Assembly (NCBI RefSeq): GCF_021654855.1
Contig: NZ_AP024202.1
Coordinates: forward strand, 2,418,001 to 2,482,000
Reading direction: 5' to 3'
Source of the DNA: Thiomicrorhabdus immobilis
Lineage (GTDB): Bacteria; Pseudomonadota; Gammaproteobacteria; Thiomicrospirales; Thiomicrospiraceae
Length of the DNA: 64,000 bases
Part shown: positions 52,461 through 62,124 of the stretch, piece after piece
How positions within the stretch are numbered: position 1 is the stretch's first letter
How the letters are laid out: each line of letters begins with the position of its first letter
Position numbers and translations under genes: made by a program
Notes under the pieces: generated by a model
What the model saw: the letters and a program-made list of their open reading frames with translations, nothing else
The model's database searches: none
Told to the model about the DNA's origin: nothing

Positions 52461-52484
52461 ACCGAGTTTATCTCGGTTTTTTTG
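52461..52484 (+). terminator. Terminator of the FliS-like gene
   Basis: ACCGAG, loop TTTAT and CTCGGT followed by T6, 20 bases after the stop. A-runs upstream make it potentially bidirectional. Confidence 0.85.
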
Positions 52485-52873
52485 TTTGCACGTTTTTTGA
52501 GGCGAACCCTCTCTATCCATCAACTTTCAAACTTATCTTCCACTGCCTTATAATTATTATTATCAATATTCTCTATTGGTTCAGCAGTTCAAAACCTCAA
52601 TCAGATTGACAAATAAATAAGTCAGCCACAGCGGTCATTTACTCCCTAAAACACGCAAGAAAACAGGCTCTTTGTGGCGACACAAGCTAGCCCAATCAAC
52701 TCGCCAAGTCATAGCCTTAAGTTAAGCCATAGAATAAAGTTCAGGCACAAAAAAACCATCATCATGATGGTTAGATGGATACGCTCGTAAATTTATCGAT
52801 ACTTTATCTATATTGAACATACCCCATAAAAAACGCCGCAACTAGGTACGGCGCATTAAATTAATGGATAACC
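52485..52873. other. Gene-free stretch between fliS-like and chemoreceptor genes
   Basis: No gene is visible. A short palindrome AACCATCATCATGATGGTT lies near 52755-52773. At 52828-52855, on the minus strand, a CGCCG...CGGCG hairpin with T6 forms the probable terminator of the chemoreceptor gene. The remainder shows nothing I can identify. Confidence 0.5.
52828..52855 (-). terminator. Terminator of the chemoreceptor gene
   Basis: On the minus strand GCGCCGTAC, CTA and GTTGCGGCG (one bulge) are followed by TTTTTT, 19 bases past the stop codon. Confidence 0.7.
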
Positions 52874-55339
52874 TTAAAACTCTGACCACTCTTGGCTATC
52901 ATCACCTGAGGTGATTTTAGGTTTGGCAGGCTTGACAGGTTCAACAGCTTTTATAACCGGTTTTTTAGGTGAAGCTACCGGTGTTTGCTTTGCAGCTTCC
53001 GGCTTAACCGTTTTAACAGGGCTAGCCACTTGAGCTGGCTTATTGACCCCTAGGTTCTTCTTAGCTTGGTCGATAAATTGACGTGAAATATTAAATTGCT
53101 GCATTCTTTCGACAAGCTGCTGAGCTTCGCGAGCAATCGCTAAAGTACTGTTGGCGGAAAGCTCGACCAAGCTCGCGTTTTCTTGGGTATTCTTATCCAT
53201 GGAAACGATTGCCTGATTCAACTGCTCGATACCTTGAGATTGTTCAAGAGAAGAGGATGCGATTTCACCCACCATTTCGGTAACATGGGTGATTGCCTGG
53301 TTTATCTGATTTAAGGAGTCACCAGACTGCTCCGCTAATTGTGTACCGTGTTCAACTTGTGAAACCGAACGATCAATCAATACTTTGATCTCTTTAGCCG
53401 CATCTGCCGACTTACCGGCTAAGTTACGAACCTCTGAAGCCACCACGGCAAATCCACGACCATGCTCACCCGCACGCGCCGCTTCAACCGCAGCGTTCAG
53501 CGCCAATAGATTCGTTTGGAAAGCAATGGAATCAATCAAGCCGATAATCTGCTCAATCTGATTGCTCGACTCTCTAATCTGTTGCATGGCCTCGATGGTT
53601 TGTGTCATTACCTCCGCACCCTCGGTGGTCTTCTCACTGGCTTGCAGAGTCAACTCATTGGCTTGTTGCGCATTGGCCGCGTTATTACGCACAGCCGCCG
53701 TCATCTCTTCCATGGTGGATGCCGTGTCTTCAATCGATGCCGCTTGCTGATGAATACGCTGCGATACATTTGAATTACGTTCGGAAGTTGCTTGAATATC
53801 ACCTGCTATATGCTCGATTGAGACAATTACCTGGGCATTGATTTGTGACAAATTATCCAATGAATGATTTATGGCATTTTTAATATCACCCAGCATCCCC
53901 TCATATTCACCATCCACACGCTGTGTCAAATCACCATTGGCAAGACCTTGAATGACGTTTGAAATCTTAGTATTAGCTTCATAAATAGCAAGGGACATGG
54001 TGTTGATCTGCTCTCCCAAATCGTGCACGAAACCTTCCAGGGTAGAAACATCGATTTGCTCACCAATATGGCCACGAGAGGCCTTCTCCACCATCACTTT
54101 TAGGTTTTGCTCAACGGCCGTTTGCATTTTTTCTAAACGGGCCGTTTGCGTCACATCACGCCATTCGGTAACAAACCCGACACGCTCACCTTCTCTACCC
54201 CAAATCGGATTGACGATGATTTCTAGATGCAGCTCACCCAATGTCAATTTGGCGGTATAGGTTGATTTCAAACTACCCAACAGATGACGCTGATGCGCTG
54301 GGTTAACATGGAAAATATCGATGTTCTGACCAACTAATTTAGCCGTTGAGAAGTGAGGTAGTAATTTTTGAATATCTTTTTCCACCGTTTTCAAAGTCTT
54401 GACAATCGCGTCATTCATATAGGTGATATTCAAATCATTATCAGCCAACATCACATTTGACGAACTCTGATCAACAACCGTTTTAATATTGTTAATCTCA
54501 TCCAGGTGATCACCGACCGAATCCAATAACCAATGTAAATCCTTGCCTAATAGCTGCACTTCACGCGCACCTTTTACCGGGTTTTCGCTGGTCCTTTTTA
54601 TATCACCCGTCGATTCATCAATCGAGTTTTTGATGACCCGATGCAATTTCGTCATGGGTTTTATCAATGCACGGCGAATGAAAACCTCAAAGGCGATAAG
54701 ATTTAAAAGGATCAATAACAGTAATACCGTACCCAAATTAATCGTTTGAGCCCTTTGATCCTGTTTTTGCAGTGCCAGCAATTGCCTTCTAGAGTCAGCC
54801 TCTAGATATTGATACCCTGCTTCCATCGCATCCATAGCGGGTCTGTCGTCAACGATAACTTGCTTATCAATCTCTTCGACACTCATGCCTTGCTGATGCA
54901 TTTGTTGGATTTTTTTCGCTTGGATTAGGTAATTCCCAATGACTTTTCCCACCTCATCTAACGCTTTAACCTCTAGAGGATGCAAATCACCTAAGCCACG
55001 ATAGGTTTCAATATCTTGCTGGATGGAGTCATGATTTTCCTGAATCTTCTGTAGATAACTTTGAGTACGGTAATCGGACTCTCCGCGGATAACAAAGTTT
55101 TTAAAATCATGAATAAAATGCCCATACCCCATCTTTCTTTGTAAATCATGAGTAATGCCACTTTTTTGATCTATCTTTAACTTTAATACTTGAAGTTGTG
55201 TGACACTACGCTCTTGTAGAGTTAAAAAGGAAGCAAAGCCAACAGCGTTGATAACTAAAAACAACACAAAATAAATCGCAACACTTTGTGAAGTACTTAG
55301 CCCTTTGACGGCTATTTGTTTAGTAGGATGATGACTCAT
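52874..55339 (-). CDS. Methyl-accepting chemotaxis protein with PAS domain
   Basis: An 821-residue receptor. Membrane segments lie at about residues 15-37 and 200-222, bounding a helical periplasmic sensor domain. Next come a HAMP-like region, a PAS domain (about 290-405, [16 protein letters not shown] to [10 protein letters not shown]), a second HAMP, and the signalling domain with the tip [25 protein letters not shown] Pro/Lys-rich linker leads to the C-terminal pentapeptide EWSEF, which fits the xWxxF tether for CheR/CheB. The ATG at 55339 is preferred over a TTG two codons upstream. Its ligand is unknown. Confidence 0.92.
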   Translation of the reverse strand: MSHHPTKQIAVKGLSTSQSVAIYFVLFLVINAVGFASFLTLQERSVTQLQVLKLKIDQKSGITHDLQRKMGYGHFIHDFKNFVIRGESDYRTQSYLQKIQENHDSIQQDIETYRGLGDLHPLEVKALDEVGKVIGNYLIQAKKIQQMHQQGMSVEEIDKQVIVDDRPAMDAMEAGYQYLEADSRRQLLALQKQDQRAQTINLGTVLLLLILLNLIAFEVFIRRALIKPMTKLHRVIKNSIDESTGDIKRTSENPVKGAREVQLLGKDLHWLLDSVGDHLDEINNIKTVVDQSSSNVMLADNDLNITYMNDAIVKTLKTVEKDIQKLLPHFSTAKLVGQNIDIFHVNPAHQRHLLGSLKSTYTAKLTLGELHLEIIVNPIWGREGERVGFVTEWRDVTQTARLEKMQTAVEQNLKVMVEKASRGHIGEQIDVSTLEGFVHDLGEQINTMSLAIYEANTKISNVIQGLANGDLTQRVDGEYEGMLGDIKNAINHSLDNLSQINAQVIVSIEHIAGDIQATSERNSNVSQRIHQQAASIEDTASTMEEMTAAVRNNAANAQQANELTLQASEKTTEGAEVMTQTIEAMQQIRESSNQIEQIIGLIDSIAFQTNLLALNAAVEAARAGEHGRGFAVVASEVRNLAGKSADAAKEIKVLIDRSVSQVEHGTQLAEQSGDSLNQINQAITHVTEMVGEIASSSLEQSQGIEQLNQAIVSMDKNTQENASLVELSANSTLAIAREAQQLVERMQQFNISRQFIDQAKKNLGVNKPAQVASPVKTVKPEAAKQTPVASPKKPVIKAVEPVKPAKPKITSGDDSQEWSEF

Positions 55340-55384
55340 TGGCAATGACCTCTCAAATTAATAATCCCAGTCCCTAAAAGAAAC

Positions 55385-55423
55385 GATTTATAGCTATGAT
55401 TTATAGCTATGATTTATAGCTAT
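55385..55423. repeat. Three exact tandem copies of a 13-bp repeat upstream of the chemoreceptor gene
   Basis: GATTTATAGCTAT at 55385-55397, 55398-55410 and 55411-55423. On the minus strand each unit contains ATAGCTATAAATC, so three TATAAA-like -10 boxes lie in register 46-84 bases upstream of the chemoreceptor start. Copy-number change by slippage could shift promoter spacing. The remainder of the gap up to 55680 shows no gene. Confidence 0.8.
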
Positions 55424-55683
55424 ATTATATTCAAATAAGTAATCAATATAGCCACACTTGCTTAATTACTTAGTATATGCTGTTAAAATAAGCAACATTA
55501 AGGCCATAAAGCCGAGCTGCATATCAAGATAGTCAAGACAAAATCACGACCGATTTACAACGGCTCGCTTATACGAGCCAACTATTGATTTGTCACTCTT
55601 TAATCACTTTACCCTTTACAATAATTTACTGATTTTGCTGTTTTTTCTTAAAGCCCAAGAGTATTGATTAATCATGAACATAT

Positions 55684-55710
55684 CTAGCACTCTCTTGCAA
55701 AGAGTGCTAA
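55684..55710. promoter_or_regulatory. CIRCE element (HrcA operator) over the rpoH promoter
   Basis: CTAGCACTC (55684-55692), nine bases, GAGTGCTAA (55702-55710). This matches the CIRCE consensus TTAGCACTC-N9-GAGTGCTAA at 17 of 18 arm positions with the exact spacing. The repressor HrcA binds CIRCE and releases under heat stress. The promoter's -35 box lies in the 9-base spacer. Confidence 0.9.
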
Positions 55711-55724
55711 AAATAATGTATATT
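55695..55724 (+). promoter_or_regulatory. Sigma-70 promoter of rpoH
   Basis: TTGCAA (55695-55700), 18-base spacer and TATATT (55719-55724), 36 bases before the rpoH start. The -35 box is inside the CIRCE element, so HrcA binding would block polymerase. Confidence 0.8.
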
Positions 55725-55759
55725 AAATTACATAAAGAACAAGTTAATGGAGTGTGTTT

Positions 55760-56644
55760 ATGTCTATTACAACTTACCCACAAGGAACACAGGCTCAAGG
55801 CCTACCTTCAGTGCATGCGTTGTCTAGTCAGCTAGTTCCAGGCCAAAACCTGGAGTCTTACTTGCACACAATTCAAAGTGTGCAAAAACTGACCGCAGAA
55901 GAAGAGTTTGCTCTGGCTGAAAAACTATATTATCAAGACGATGTTGAAGCAGCACGTCAGTTGATTTTATCTTCGCTACGTTATGTTGTGCCAGTTGCCC
56001 GTTCATATAGCGGCTATGGTTTGCCACTAGGTGACATTATCCAAGAAGGTAATATCGGTTTGATGAAAGCGGTAAAACGTTTTGATCCTAAAGAAAACGT
56101 ACGTTTAATGACGTTTGCGGTTCATTGGATTCGTGCTGAAATCAACGAGTATGTCATCAAAAACTGGCGTATCGTGAAAACGGCCACAACCAAAGCGCAA
56201 CGTAAATTATTCTTCAAACTTCGCAGTACCAAGCAGTCTTTAGAGTGGTTTAGTGATAAAGATGCCGATAGCGTTGCCGCAGAGTTAGGTGTCACTCGTA
56301 AAGATGTTTTGGAGATGGAAACTCGTCTATACGGTAAAGATTTACCCGTGGATATGTCTGCCGATGACGATGAAAACGTGACATTTCCGGTTTTAATCAG
56401 CCAGGAAGCCGATCCGGAAACCGCGCTGGTACAGCAAAACCAAGCCGATTATGAAATGGCACGTATGCAACAAGCATTAGCGACCCTTGATGACCGTAGC
56501 CGTGATATCTTGCAACAACGCTGGTTATCAGAAGATAAAGCTGGCTTAAAAGCCTTATCAGAACAATATGGCGTGTCGATGGAGCGTATCCGTCAGATTG
56601 AAACCCAGGCTTTAAACAAGCTTAAAAATCAGCTGGTCGCTTAA
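55760..56644 (+). CDS. rpoH: RNA polymerase heat-shock sigma factor RpoH (sigma-32)
   Basis: A 294-residue sigma-70-type factor. Region 2 has GDIIQEGNIGLMKAVKRFDPKENVRLMTFAVHWIRAEI; the RpoH box is QRKLFFKLR, diagnostic for sigma-32; region 4 ends with the helix-turn-helix around LSEQYGVSMERIRQIETQALNKL. It directs transcription of chaperone and protease genes. The ATG at 55760, with GGAG upstream, is preferred to an in-frame GTG two codons before. The CIRCE element in the promoter indicates HrcA repression in addition to usual post-transcriptional control. Confidence 0.95.
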   Translation: MSITTYPQGTQAQGLPSVHALSSQLVPGQNLESYLHTIQSVQKLTAEEEFALAEKLYYQDDVEAARQLILSSLRYVVPVARSYSGYGLPLGDIIQEGNIGLMKAVKRFDPKENVRLMTFAVHWIRAEINEYVIKNWRIVKTATTKAQRKLFFKLRSTKQSLEWFSDKDADSVAAELGVTRKDVLEMETRLYGKDLPVDMSADDDENVTFPVLISQEADPETALVQQNQADYEMARMQQALATLDDRSRDILQQRWLSEDKAGLKALSEQYGVSMERIRQIETQALNKLKNQLVA

Positions 56645-56703
56645 AATCAATCAAAATATTATTTAATTGTTGAAGAACATTTAAATATCCATCAAATAAC
56701 TCA

Positions 56704-56731
56704 AAAGGCCTGTTTACTCACAGGCCTTTTT
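56704..56731 (+). terminator. Terminator of rpoH
   Basis: AAAGGCCTG, loop TTTACTCA and CAGGCCTTT followed by more T residues, 60 bases after the rpoH stop. Its arms contain AGGCCTG like the iterated palindrome, but here as a true stem with a loop. Confidence 0.85.
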
Positions 56732-56747
56732 GTTTTTTAATGATGGT

Positions 56748-57440
56748 ATGCCATATCCCATCAAAGAAACGGAATTCCGTAAACTGCCTGTATTCATTAT
56801 CGCCGCATTGATGGCGAGCATTGCCGGCTATGTTAACAGCGCCATGCTCATCGAATTTGCCATGCCGGTTAGCCAAATGACCGGGATTGCTTCTCGCCTC
56901 AGTGATGCCATGTTTCACTCCAATCTAGATTACCTATTGAACGCCTGCCTTGTGCTCTTCGGCTTTTTATTCGGAGCGATTATTTCCGGCTTAATGATTG
57001 GCCAACGCCAATATCGCCAAGATAATGCTTATGGATATGCACTGCTTTGCATCGGTACATTGTTGTCGGCTTCCGCTTTATTCTCTTACATTGAGTCCAC
57101 CACTTCGGTACTTCTGGCCGCGATCGCTTGTGGTTTACAAAACGCACTGATTGCCAGTTACCGAGGTCTGCAAATTCGCACTACTCACATGACCGGAATC
57201 GTGACCGATATAGGGGTTTATATCGCCGGCTTCATCAAAAAACGTACTCCATGGAACTGGCAAGCATACTTATTGGTTGTGCTATTTCTGAGTTTTATTA
57301 TTGGCGGCATTATCGGTATTTTGGCCTATCAACACTTTCCAAATCGAGCGATGATCCTCCCTGCGGTCATTATGTTCATTCTCGGTTTTGCTTACTTGAA
57401 AACCAACGAACATAAACCAGACATACCTATCTCACCGTAG
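56748..57440 (+). CDS. DUF1275 (YoaK-like) membrane protein
   Basis: A 230-residue protein with about six membrane segments. The family pattern is clear: ALMASIAGYVNSAMLIEF, then VSQMTGIASRLSDA and TTHMTGIVTDIGVYIAGF, the repeated MTG motifs of DUF1275. The function is unknown; a small-molecule transporter is suspected. The start is uncertain: ATG at 56748 has no clear ribosome-binding site, and an in-frame TTG lies at 56730 inside the rpoH terminator. It is followed by the DUF3095 gene after 19 bases. Confidence 0.8.
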   Translation: MPYPIKETEFRKLPVFIIAALMASIAGYVNSAMLIEFAMPVSQMTGIASRLSDAMFHSNLDYLLNACLVLFGFLFGAIISGLMIGQRQYRQDNAYGYALLCIGTLLSASALFSYIESTTSVLLAAIACGLQNALIASYRGLQIRTTHMTGIVTDIGVYIAGFIKKRTPWNWQAYLLVVLFLSFIIGGIIGILAYQHFPNRAMILPAVIMFILGFAYLKTNEHKPDIPISP

Positions 57441-57459
57441 CGCACAACAGAGATCACTC

Positions 57460-58611
57460 ATGAAACCATTTTCAGCAAACACTGCCGCTCTTGTTAAATT
57501 GGAAGATACTCTAAAACCTGAGTCTTATAGTGAACTTGCTAAAGATTGGTACATTATCGTGACCGATGTTCAAAACTCAACCCAGGCGATTGAAGCGGGT
57601 CTATATCGGGAAATCAATGCCATTGGCGGCAGTACCATCGCTGCGGTGTTGAATGCGCTAAAACCGAATCAAGTGCCCTATGTTTTTGGTGGCGATGGCG
57701 CATCATTTTGTGTACCGGCTAACTCCCTTGAGAAGGTCAAACAGGCTTTAAAAGGCTGTCAGGAAATCGCTCAACAGATCCACAACTTGAACTTGCGTGT
57801 GGGTTTGATCGCTTATCAAGAACTGACATCCCCCATTCATTTATGCAAATATCAAGCCTCAGAAAACCTCCATCAATACTTTTTCATGGGTGGCGGGATG
57901 GAAGAAGCGGATTCTAAAATCAAAGCTTCAAGCCATTACCATCTTGATCCAAGCACGCTTGCCAATGCGGATTTTTCCGGCTTTGAGTGCCGCTGGAATA
58001 GTGTTCCAAGTGCTAAAGAAATCACCTTTAGCTTATTGGTCAAAGCCCGCACTTCATCAGAAATGGAAGCGCTTAAAACCTATGACGCTCTAATTGAAAA
58101 GATTCACCTGTTGTTTGGCGATGTCCAGGATTACCATCCTTTAAACACCAAAGGTTTAAGCCTCTCCTTATCTGCTGATAAGCTCAATGTTGAGCTTTTA
58201 ACCAAAACCCAACACCAAAACCTTTGGCAACGATGGTTTACTTTACAAAAACTACGGATGCAAAACTTGATTGCCACCTACTTGATGAAATTTGGCAAAA
58301 TCGCAATGGGTAGCAATTGGGGGGAATATAAACAAGATTTGGTGATCAATTCAGACTTTATCAAAATTGATGATACCTATCGCACGGTGATGTCCGCAGA
58401 GCAAAAAACCTTAAATGAGCTCATTGAATGGCTAGAAGGACAATACCAAGCAGGTCGGCTATTTTACGGCTACCATACCAGTCATTCGGCGATTATCACC
58501 TGTCTCATCAATAAAACGGGGATTGACCACATTCACTTTGTCGACTGCGCCGAGGGCGGCTACACCATGGCTGCCAAGCAACTTAAAACTCAAATTAAAT
58601 CGACAGTTTAA
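57460..58611 (+). CDS. DUF3095 family protein, class III cyclase-like
   Basis: A 383-residue protein. Residues 28-75 (YIIVTDVQNSTQAIEAGLYREINAIGG) and YVFGGDGASFCVP resemble the metal-binding and GDG segments of class III adenylate/guanylate cyclases; the first Asp and the GDG Asp could bind two metals. The C-terminal half ends FVDCAEGGYTMAAKQL, typical of DUF3095. Activity is not established. No transmembrane segments. It follows the DUF1275 gene by 19 bases and precedes ovoA by 124 bases. Confidence 0.75.
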   Translation: MKPFSANTAALVKLEDTLKPESYSELAKDWYIIVTDVQNSTQAIEAGLYREINAIGGSTIAAVLNALKPNQVPYVFGGDGASFCVPANSLEKVKQALKGCQEIAQQIHNLNLRVGLIAYQELTSPIHLCKYQASENLHQYFFMGGGMEEADSKIKASSHYHLDPSTLANADFSGFECRWNSVPSAKEITFSLLVKARTSSEMEALKTYDALIEKIHLLFGDVQDYHPLNTKGLSLSLSADKLNVELLTKTQHQNLWQRWFTLQKLRMQNLIATYLMKFGKIAMGSNWGEYKQDLVINSDFIKIDDTYRTVMSAEQKTLNELIEWLEGQYQAGRLFYGYHTSHSAIITCLINKTGIDHIHFVDCAEGGYTMAAKQLKTQIKSTV

Positions 58612-58735
58612 TTCGATTATTTAGTTGGACGCCATTCAATAGTGAACGGAAAAAAGTGTTCATAAAACCGTTAAAAACAGGCTCGTTTATTTAATATTCA
58701 TACAATAATCTTTTGCACTCGAACTTGGAGTTTTC

Positions 58736-60865
58736 ATGTTACATAAAGAGGATTTTATCGCCCAGCCTTTAATTATCAATCGCGGAGATATTGAGGAAAA
58801 ACGCCGTGAGATAAAGGCTTACTTCAATCAAACCTACGATAGCTATGAGACCCTGTTTGAAACCTTAAAATCCGATTCCGCGTTTTATGAGCGGCCTTGC
58901 TCCCTACGACATCCATTAATCTTTTATTTTGGCCACACCGCGACCTTCTTCACCAATAAACTCGTCCTGGCAAAATTACTGCCCGCTCGCATCGACCCGA
59001 AAATTGAATCGATGTGTGCCATTGGTGTGGATGAGATGTCTTGGGACGATTTGGATGAAACCCATTATGACTGGCCCAGTGCGGATGCGGTTAGACACTA
59101 CCGACACCAAGTTAGAGAAGCGGTCAATCAACTCATTGACCAGATTGAGTTTAGCTTACCCATTACCTGGCAAAGCCCGATGTGGCCAATTTTGATGGGT
59201 ATTGAACATGAACGCATTCACTTAGAAACCTCTTCGGTGTTGATTCGCCAATTACCGATTAGTTCCGTAAAGCCTCATCCTTTGTTTCCGGTTTGCCCTA
59301 AGCACGGTTTAGCGCCAGAGAATCGTTTAGTGGAGGTGCCTGCGGGGGAAATCAATATCAACCATCAAGACCCAGCCGAATTTTATGGCTGGGACAACGA
59401 ATACGGCCAACACCACGCCACCGTTTCGGCATTCAAAGCGGCGACCTTTTTGGTTTCCAACCAGGAGTATCTGGTTTTTGTGGAGGATGGCGGATATGAC
59501 AAACCTGAATACTGGAATAACGAAGGCAATCAATGGCGTAAATACACGCCATTAAAACACCCAAGCTTTTGGGTAAAAAAGCAACAGGCCTGGTATCTTC
59601 GTTGCATGACCGATGAAATCCCTATGCCTTGGAATTGGCCTGTGGAAGTCAACCAGCTTGAAGCCCACGCCTTTTGCCAATGGAAAGCACAGCAAACCGG
59701 TAAACCAATTCGACTGCCAAGTGAAGATGAATATCTCCGCTTACGTGAGCATAGCCATGTTTTAGACTTTAAAGAACAAGCCAACTTAAACTTACAGCAA
59801 TACGCCTCATCCACCCCGGTAGACGCCAACCAAATGGGGGATTTTTTTGATGTAATCGGTAATGTTTGGCAATGGACAGAAACCCCCATTTACCCTTATG
59901 AAGGCTTTAAAGTCCATCCGCTATATGATGACTTCACCATGCCGACCTTTGACAATAAACATAACATCTTCACCGGCGGAAGCTGGATATCCACCGGTAA
60001 TGAAATCAATGGCCATTCCCGTTACGCGTTTCGCCGCCACTTCTTTCAACACGCGGGCTTTCGTTATATAGAATCCGCAGCGTCGGTACAAACCGAATAC
60101 TTGACCTATGAAACCGACCGCTCTATTGCTGAATACTGCGAGTTTCATTACGGCGCTGAATATTTTGGGGTAACGAATTTTGCCCAACGTTACGCCGAAA
60201 TTGCGATCAATGCCATTCGGCAAGATACCGATTTTAAAAATAGAGAGGATTTGTCGGTGCTTGAACTCGGTTGCTCGGTGGGACGAGGTTGTTTTGAATT
60301 AGCCAAGCATTTTAGCCAAGTGACCGGACTTGATTTCTCGGCACGCTTTATTCAAATTGCCAATCAGCTTCAGGAACAAGGATCCATTCGCTATAGCATT
60401 CCCATCGAAGGCGAAATCATGGACTTCAAATCGCAATCATTAAAACAGTTAGGCTTAATTGATTTTGCTGCACGCTGTCAGTTTTTGCAGCAAGATGCCG
60501 CCAACTTAAAACCGCATTTTAGCGGCTACGATATGGTGGTGGCGATCAACCTGATTGATCGCCTTTACGAACCCGCCAAATTCTTGGAAATGATTCATGA
60601 ACGCATTAATGACAATGGCTTGTTGCTTATCGGCTCACCTTATACCTGGCTCGAAGAGTTTACCGATAAGTCACGTTGGATAGGGGGTTACAAAGATAGC
60701 TCCAGTGGGGAAAACATCACTACTTTAGAAGGCCTACACGCTATCTTGGATGAAAATTTTAGCCGGGTTGCAGCCCCATTTGATGTGCCTTTTGTCATCA
60801 GAGAAACGCAACGCAAATATCAACACACACTATCGCAATTCACAATATGGAAAAAAGTTACATAA
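58736..60865 (+). CDS. ovoA: OvoA: 5-histidylcysteine sulfoxide synthase with N-methyltransferase domain
   Basis: A 709-residue, three-part enzyme. An N-terminal DinB-like domain carries the non-haem iron HX3HXE motif (His158, His162, Glu164 in EHERIHLE). A formylglycine-generating-enzyme-like domain (about 200-455) has FLVSNQEYLVFV, NVWQWTE and GGSWISTGNE. The C-terminal SAM methyltransferase has VLELGCSVGRGC. It oxidatively joins cysteine to C5 of histidine, and the last domain methylates the product to ovothiol A. ovoB follows, overlapping or within 70 bases depending on start choice. Confidence 0.92.
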   Translation: MLHKEDFIAQPLIINRGDIEEKRREIKAYFNQTYDSYETLFETLKSDSAFYERPCSLRHPLIFYFGHTATFFTNKLVLAKLLPARIDPKIESMCAIGVDEMSWDDLDETHYDWPSADAVRHYRHQVREAVNQLIDQIEFSLPITWQSPMWPILMGIEHERIHLETSSVLIRQLPISSVKPHPLFPVCPKHGLAPENRLVEVPAGEININHQDPAEFYGWDNEYGQHHATVSAFKAATFLVSNQEYLVFVEDGGYDKPEYWNNEGNQWRKYTPLKHPSFWVKKQQAWYLRCMTDEIPMPWNWPVEVNQLEAHAFCQWKAQQTGKPIRLPSEDEYLRLREHSHVLDFKEQANLNLQQYASSTPVDANQMGDFFDVIGNVWQWTETPIYPYEGFKVHPLYDDFTMPTFDNKHNIFTGGSWISTGNEINGHSRYAFRRHFFQHAGFRYIESAASVQTEYLTYETDRSIAEYCEFHYGAEYFGVTNFAQRYAEIAINAIRQDTDFKNREDLSVLELGCSVGRGCFELAKHFSQVTGLDFSARFIQIANQLQEQGSIRYSIPIEGEIMDFKSQSLKQLGLIDFAARCQFLQQDAANLKPHFSGYDMVVAINLIDRLYEPAKFLEMIHERINDNGLLLIGSPYTWLEEFTDKSRWIGGYKDSSSGENITTLEGLHAILDENFSRVAAPFDVPFVIRETQRKYQHTLSQFTIWKKVT

Positions 60866-60933
60866 ATTCTGTTACAATTTCGCCCAACGAAAATACATCA
60901 CCTAATTTGGTGACCCAAACTGAAGAAGCGAGC

Positions 60934-62121
60934 ATGTTTAACTTTAACCAACCCATCTCTCGTATTGGCACACATGCCGAAAAGTATGAATTGCGTAAAA
61001 CTGTTTTTGGAACGGAAGACGTCTTACCTATGTGGGTGGCCGATATGGACTTACCCACACCCCCGTTTGTGCTCAATGCAATCAAGTCACGTTTAAACCA
61101 CTCTTTACTTGGCTACACCCATACACCTGACTCTTTGTATGAAGCGATCATCAATTGGCAAAAACAGCATGACTACCAGGTAGACCAATCACACATCGTC
61201 TTTACCCATAATGTTGCCAACGGCTTTTTTATGGCGGTTTCAGCTTTGACCAGGCCTGGTGCATCCATTGTCGTTCAACTGCCAATCTACCCTCCATTTC
61301 TAGCAGCGCCTAAATTACATGACCGAAAACTGATAGAAACCCCGCTGCAATTGATCGATAACCGCTATGAAATCGACTTTGAGGCATTTGAAAAAGCCAT
61401 TGTGGATAACTCTGTAAAACTTTTTTTATTCTGCAATCCGCAAAACCCTTCAGGCCGCGTTTGGCGCTTGGAAGAGCTGCAAAAGCTGGCCAATATTTGC
61501 TTGAAACACAAGGTCATAATTGTGTCTGACGAAATCCATTCGGACATGGTATATGCACCGAACAAACACATTCCCATCGCCTCACTTTCTGAAGAGATTG
61601 CCAATATCACCGTAACCTTGAATTCACCGGGCAAGACCTTTAATTTGGGAGGTTTACAAATTGGCTATGCGATTATCGCCAACCCAAAACTAAAAGAACA
61701 ATACCTAAAGGTTTGCCAACAGAACGCCATTGACAGCCTGAACCTTTTTGCACAAACCGCCCTAAGCGCCGCCTACACAACCCAAGGCCAACAATGGCGT
61801 GATGAGCTTTTGAATCATTTCACCCAAAACATCGACCTGTTGGAAACTTTTTTTGCCAAAGAGTTCCCTAAAGTCAAAGTGATGCGGCCGGAAGCCTCTT
61901 ATCTGGTTTGGTTGGATTTCAGAGAGATGTTCAGTTCACACCAAGCCCTAAAGGATTGGTTGATCCACACAGCCAAACTGGGCTTAAATGATGGACAAAC
62001 ATTCGGTGGAGAAAGTCATGCAGGAACAGGCTTTATGCGCATCAATTTGGCCGTTGCCAAAATGGAACTGGAAAAAGCCTTAAGACAAATGAAGCAGGCA
62101 AAACACTTTTTACCCGCCTGA
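60934..62121 (+). CDS. ovoB: OvoB: PLP-dependent C-S lyase (PatB/MalY type)
   Basis: A 395-residue aminotransferase-fold lyase. The pyridoxal-phosphate Lys is in NSPGKTFNLGG, with FCNPQNPSGRVW and VSDEIHSDMVY upstream. It cleaves the sulfoxide made by OvoA, giving 5-thiohistidine, the methylation substrate. I prefer the ATG at 60934 (MFNFNQPISRIGTHAEKYE), which matches the usual PatB start; an ATG at 60847 inside ovoA has no ribosome-binding site, though the frame is open from there. It contains an exact ACCAGGCCTGGT at 61249-61260. Confidence 0.85.
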   Translation: MFNFNQPISRIGTHAEKYELRKTVFGTEDVLPMWVADMDLPTPPFVLNAIKSRLNHSLLGYTHTPDSLYEAIINWQKQHDYQVDQSHIVFTHNVANGFFMAVSALTRPGASIVVQLPIYPPFLAAPKLHDRKLIETPLQLIDNRYEIDFEAFEKAIVDNSVKLFLFCNPQNPSGRVWRLEELQKLANICLKHKVIIVSDEIHSDMVYAPNKHIPIASLSEEIANITVTLNSPGKTFNLGGLQIGYAIIANPKLKEQYLKVCQQNAIDSLNLFAQTALSAAYTTQGQQWRDELLNHFTQNIDLLETFFAKEFPKVKVMRPEASYLVWLDFREMFSSHQALKDWLIHTAKLGLNDGQTFGGESHAGTGFMRINLAVAKMELEKALRQMKQAKHFLPA

Positions 62122-62124
62122 ATG

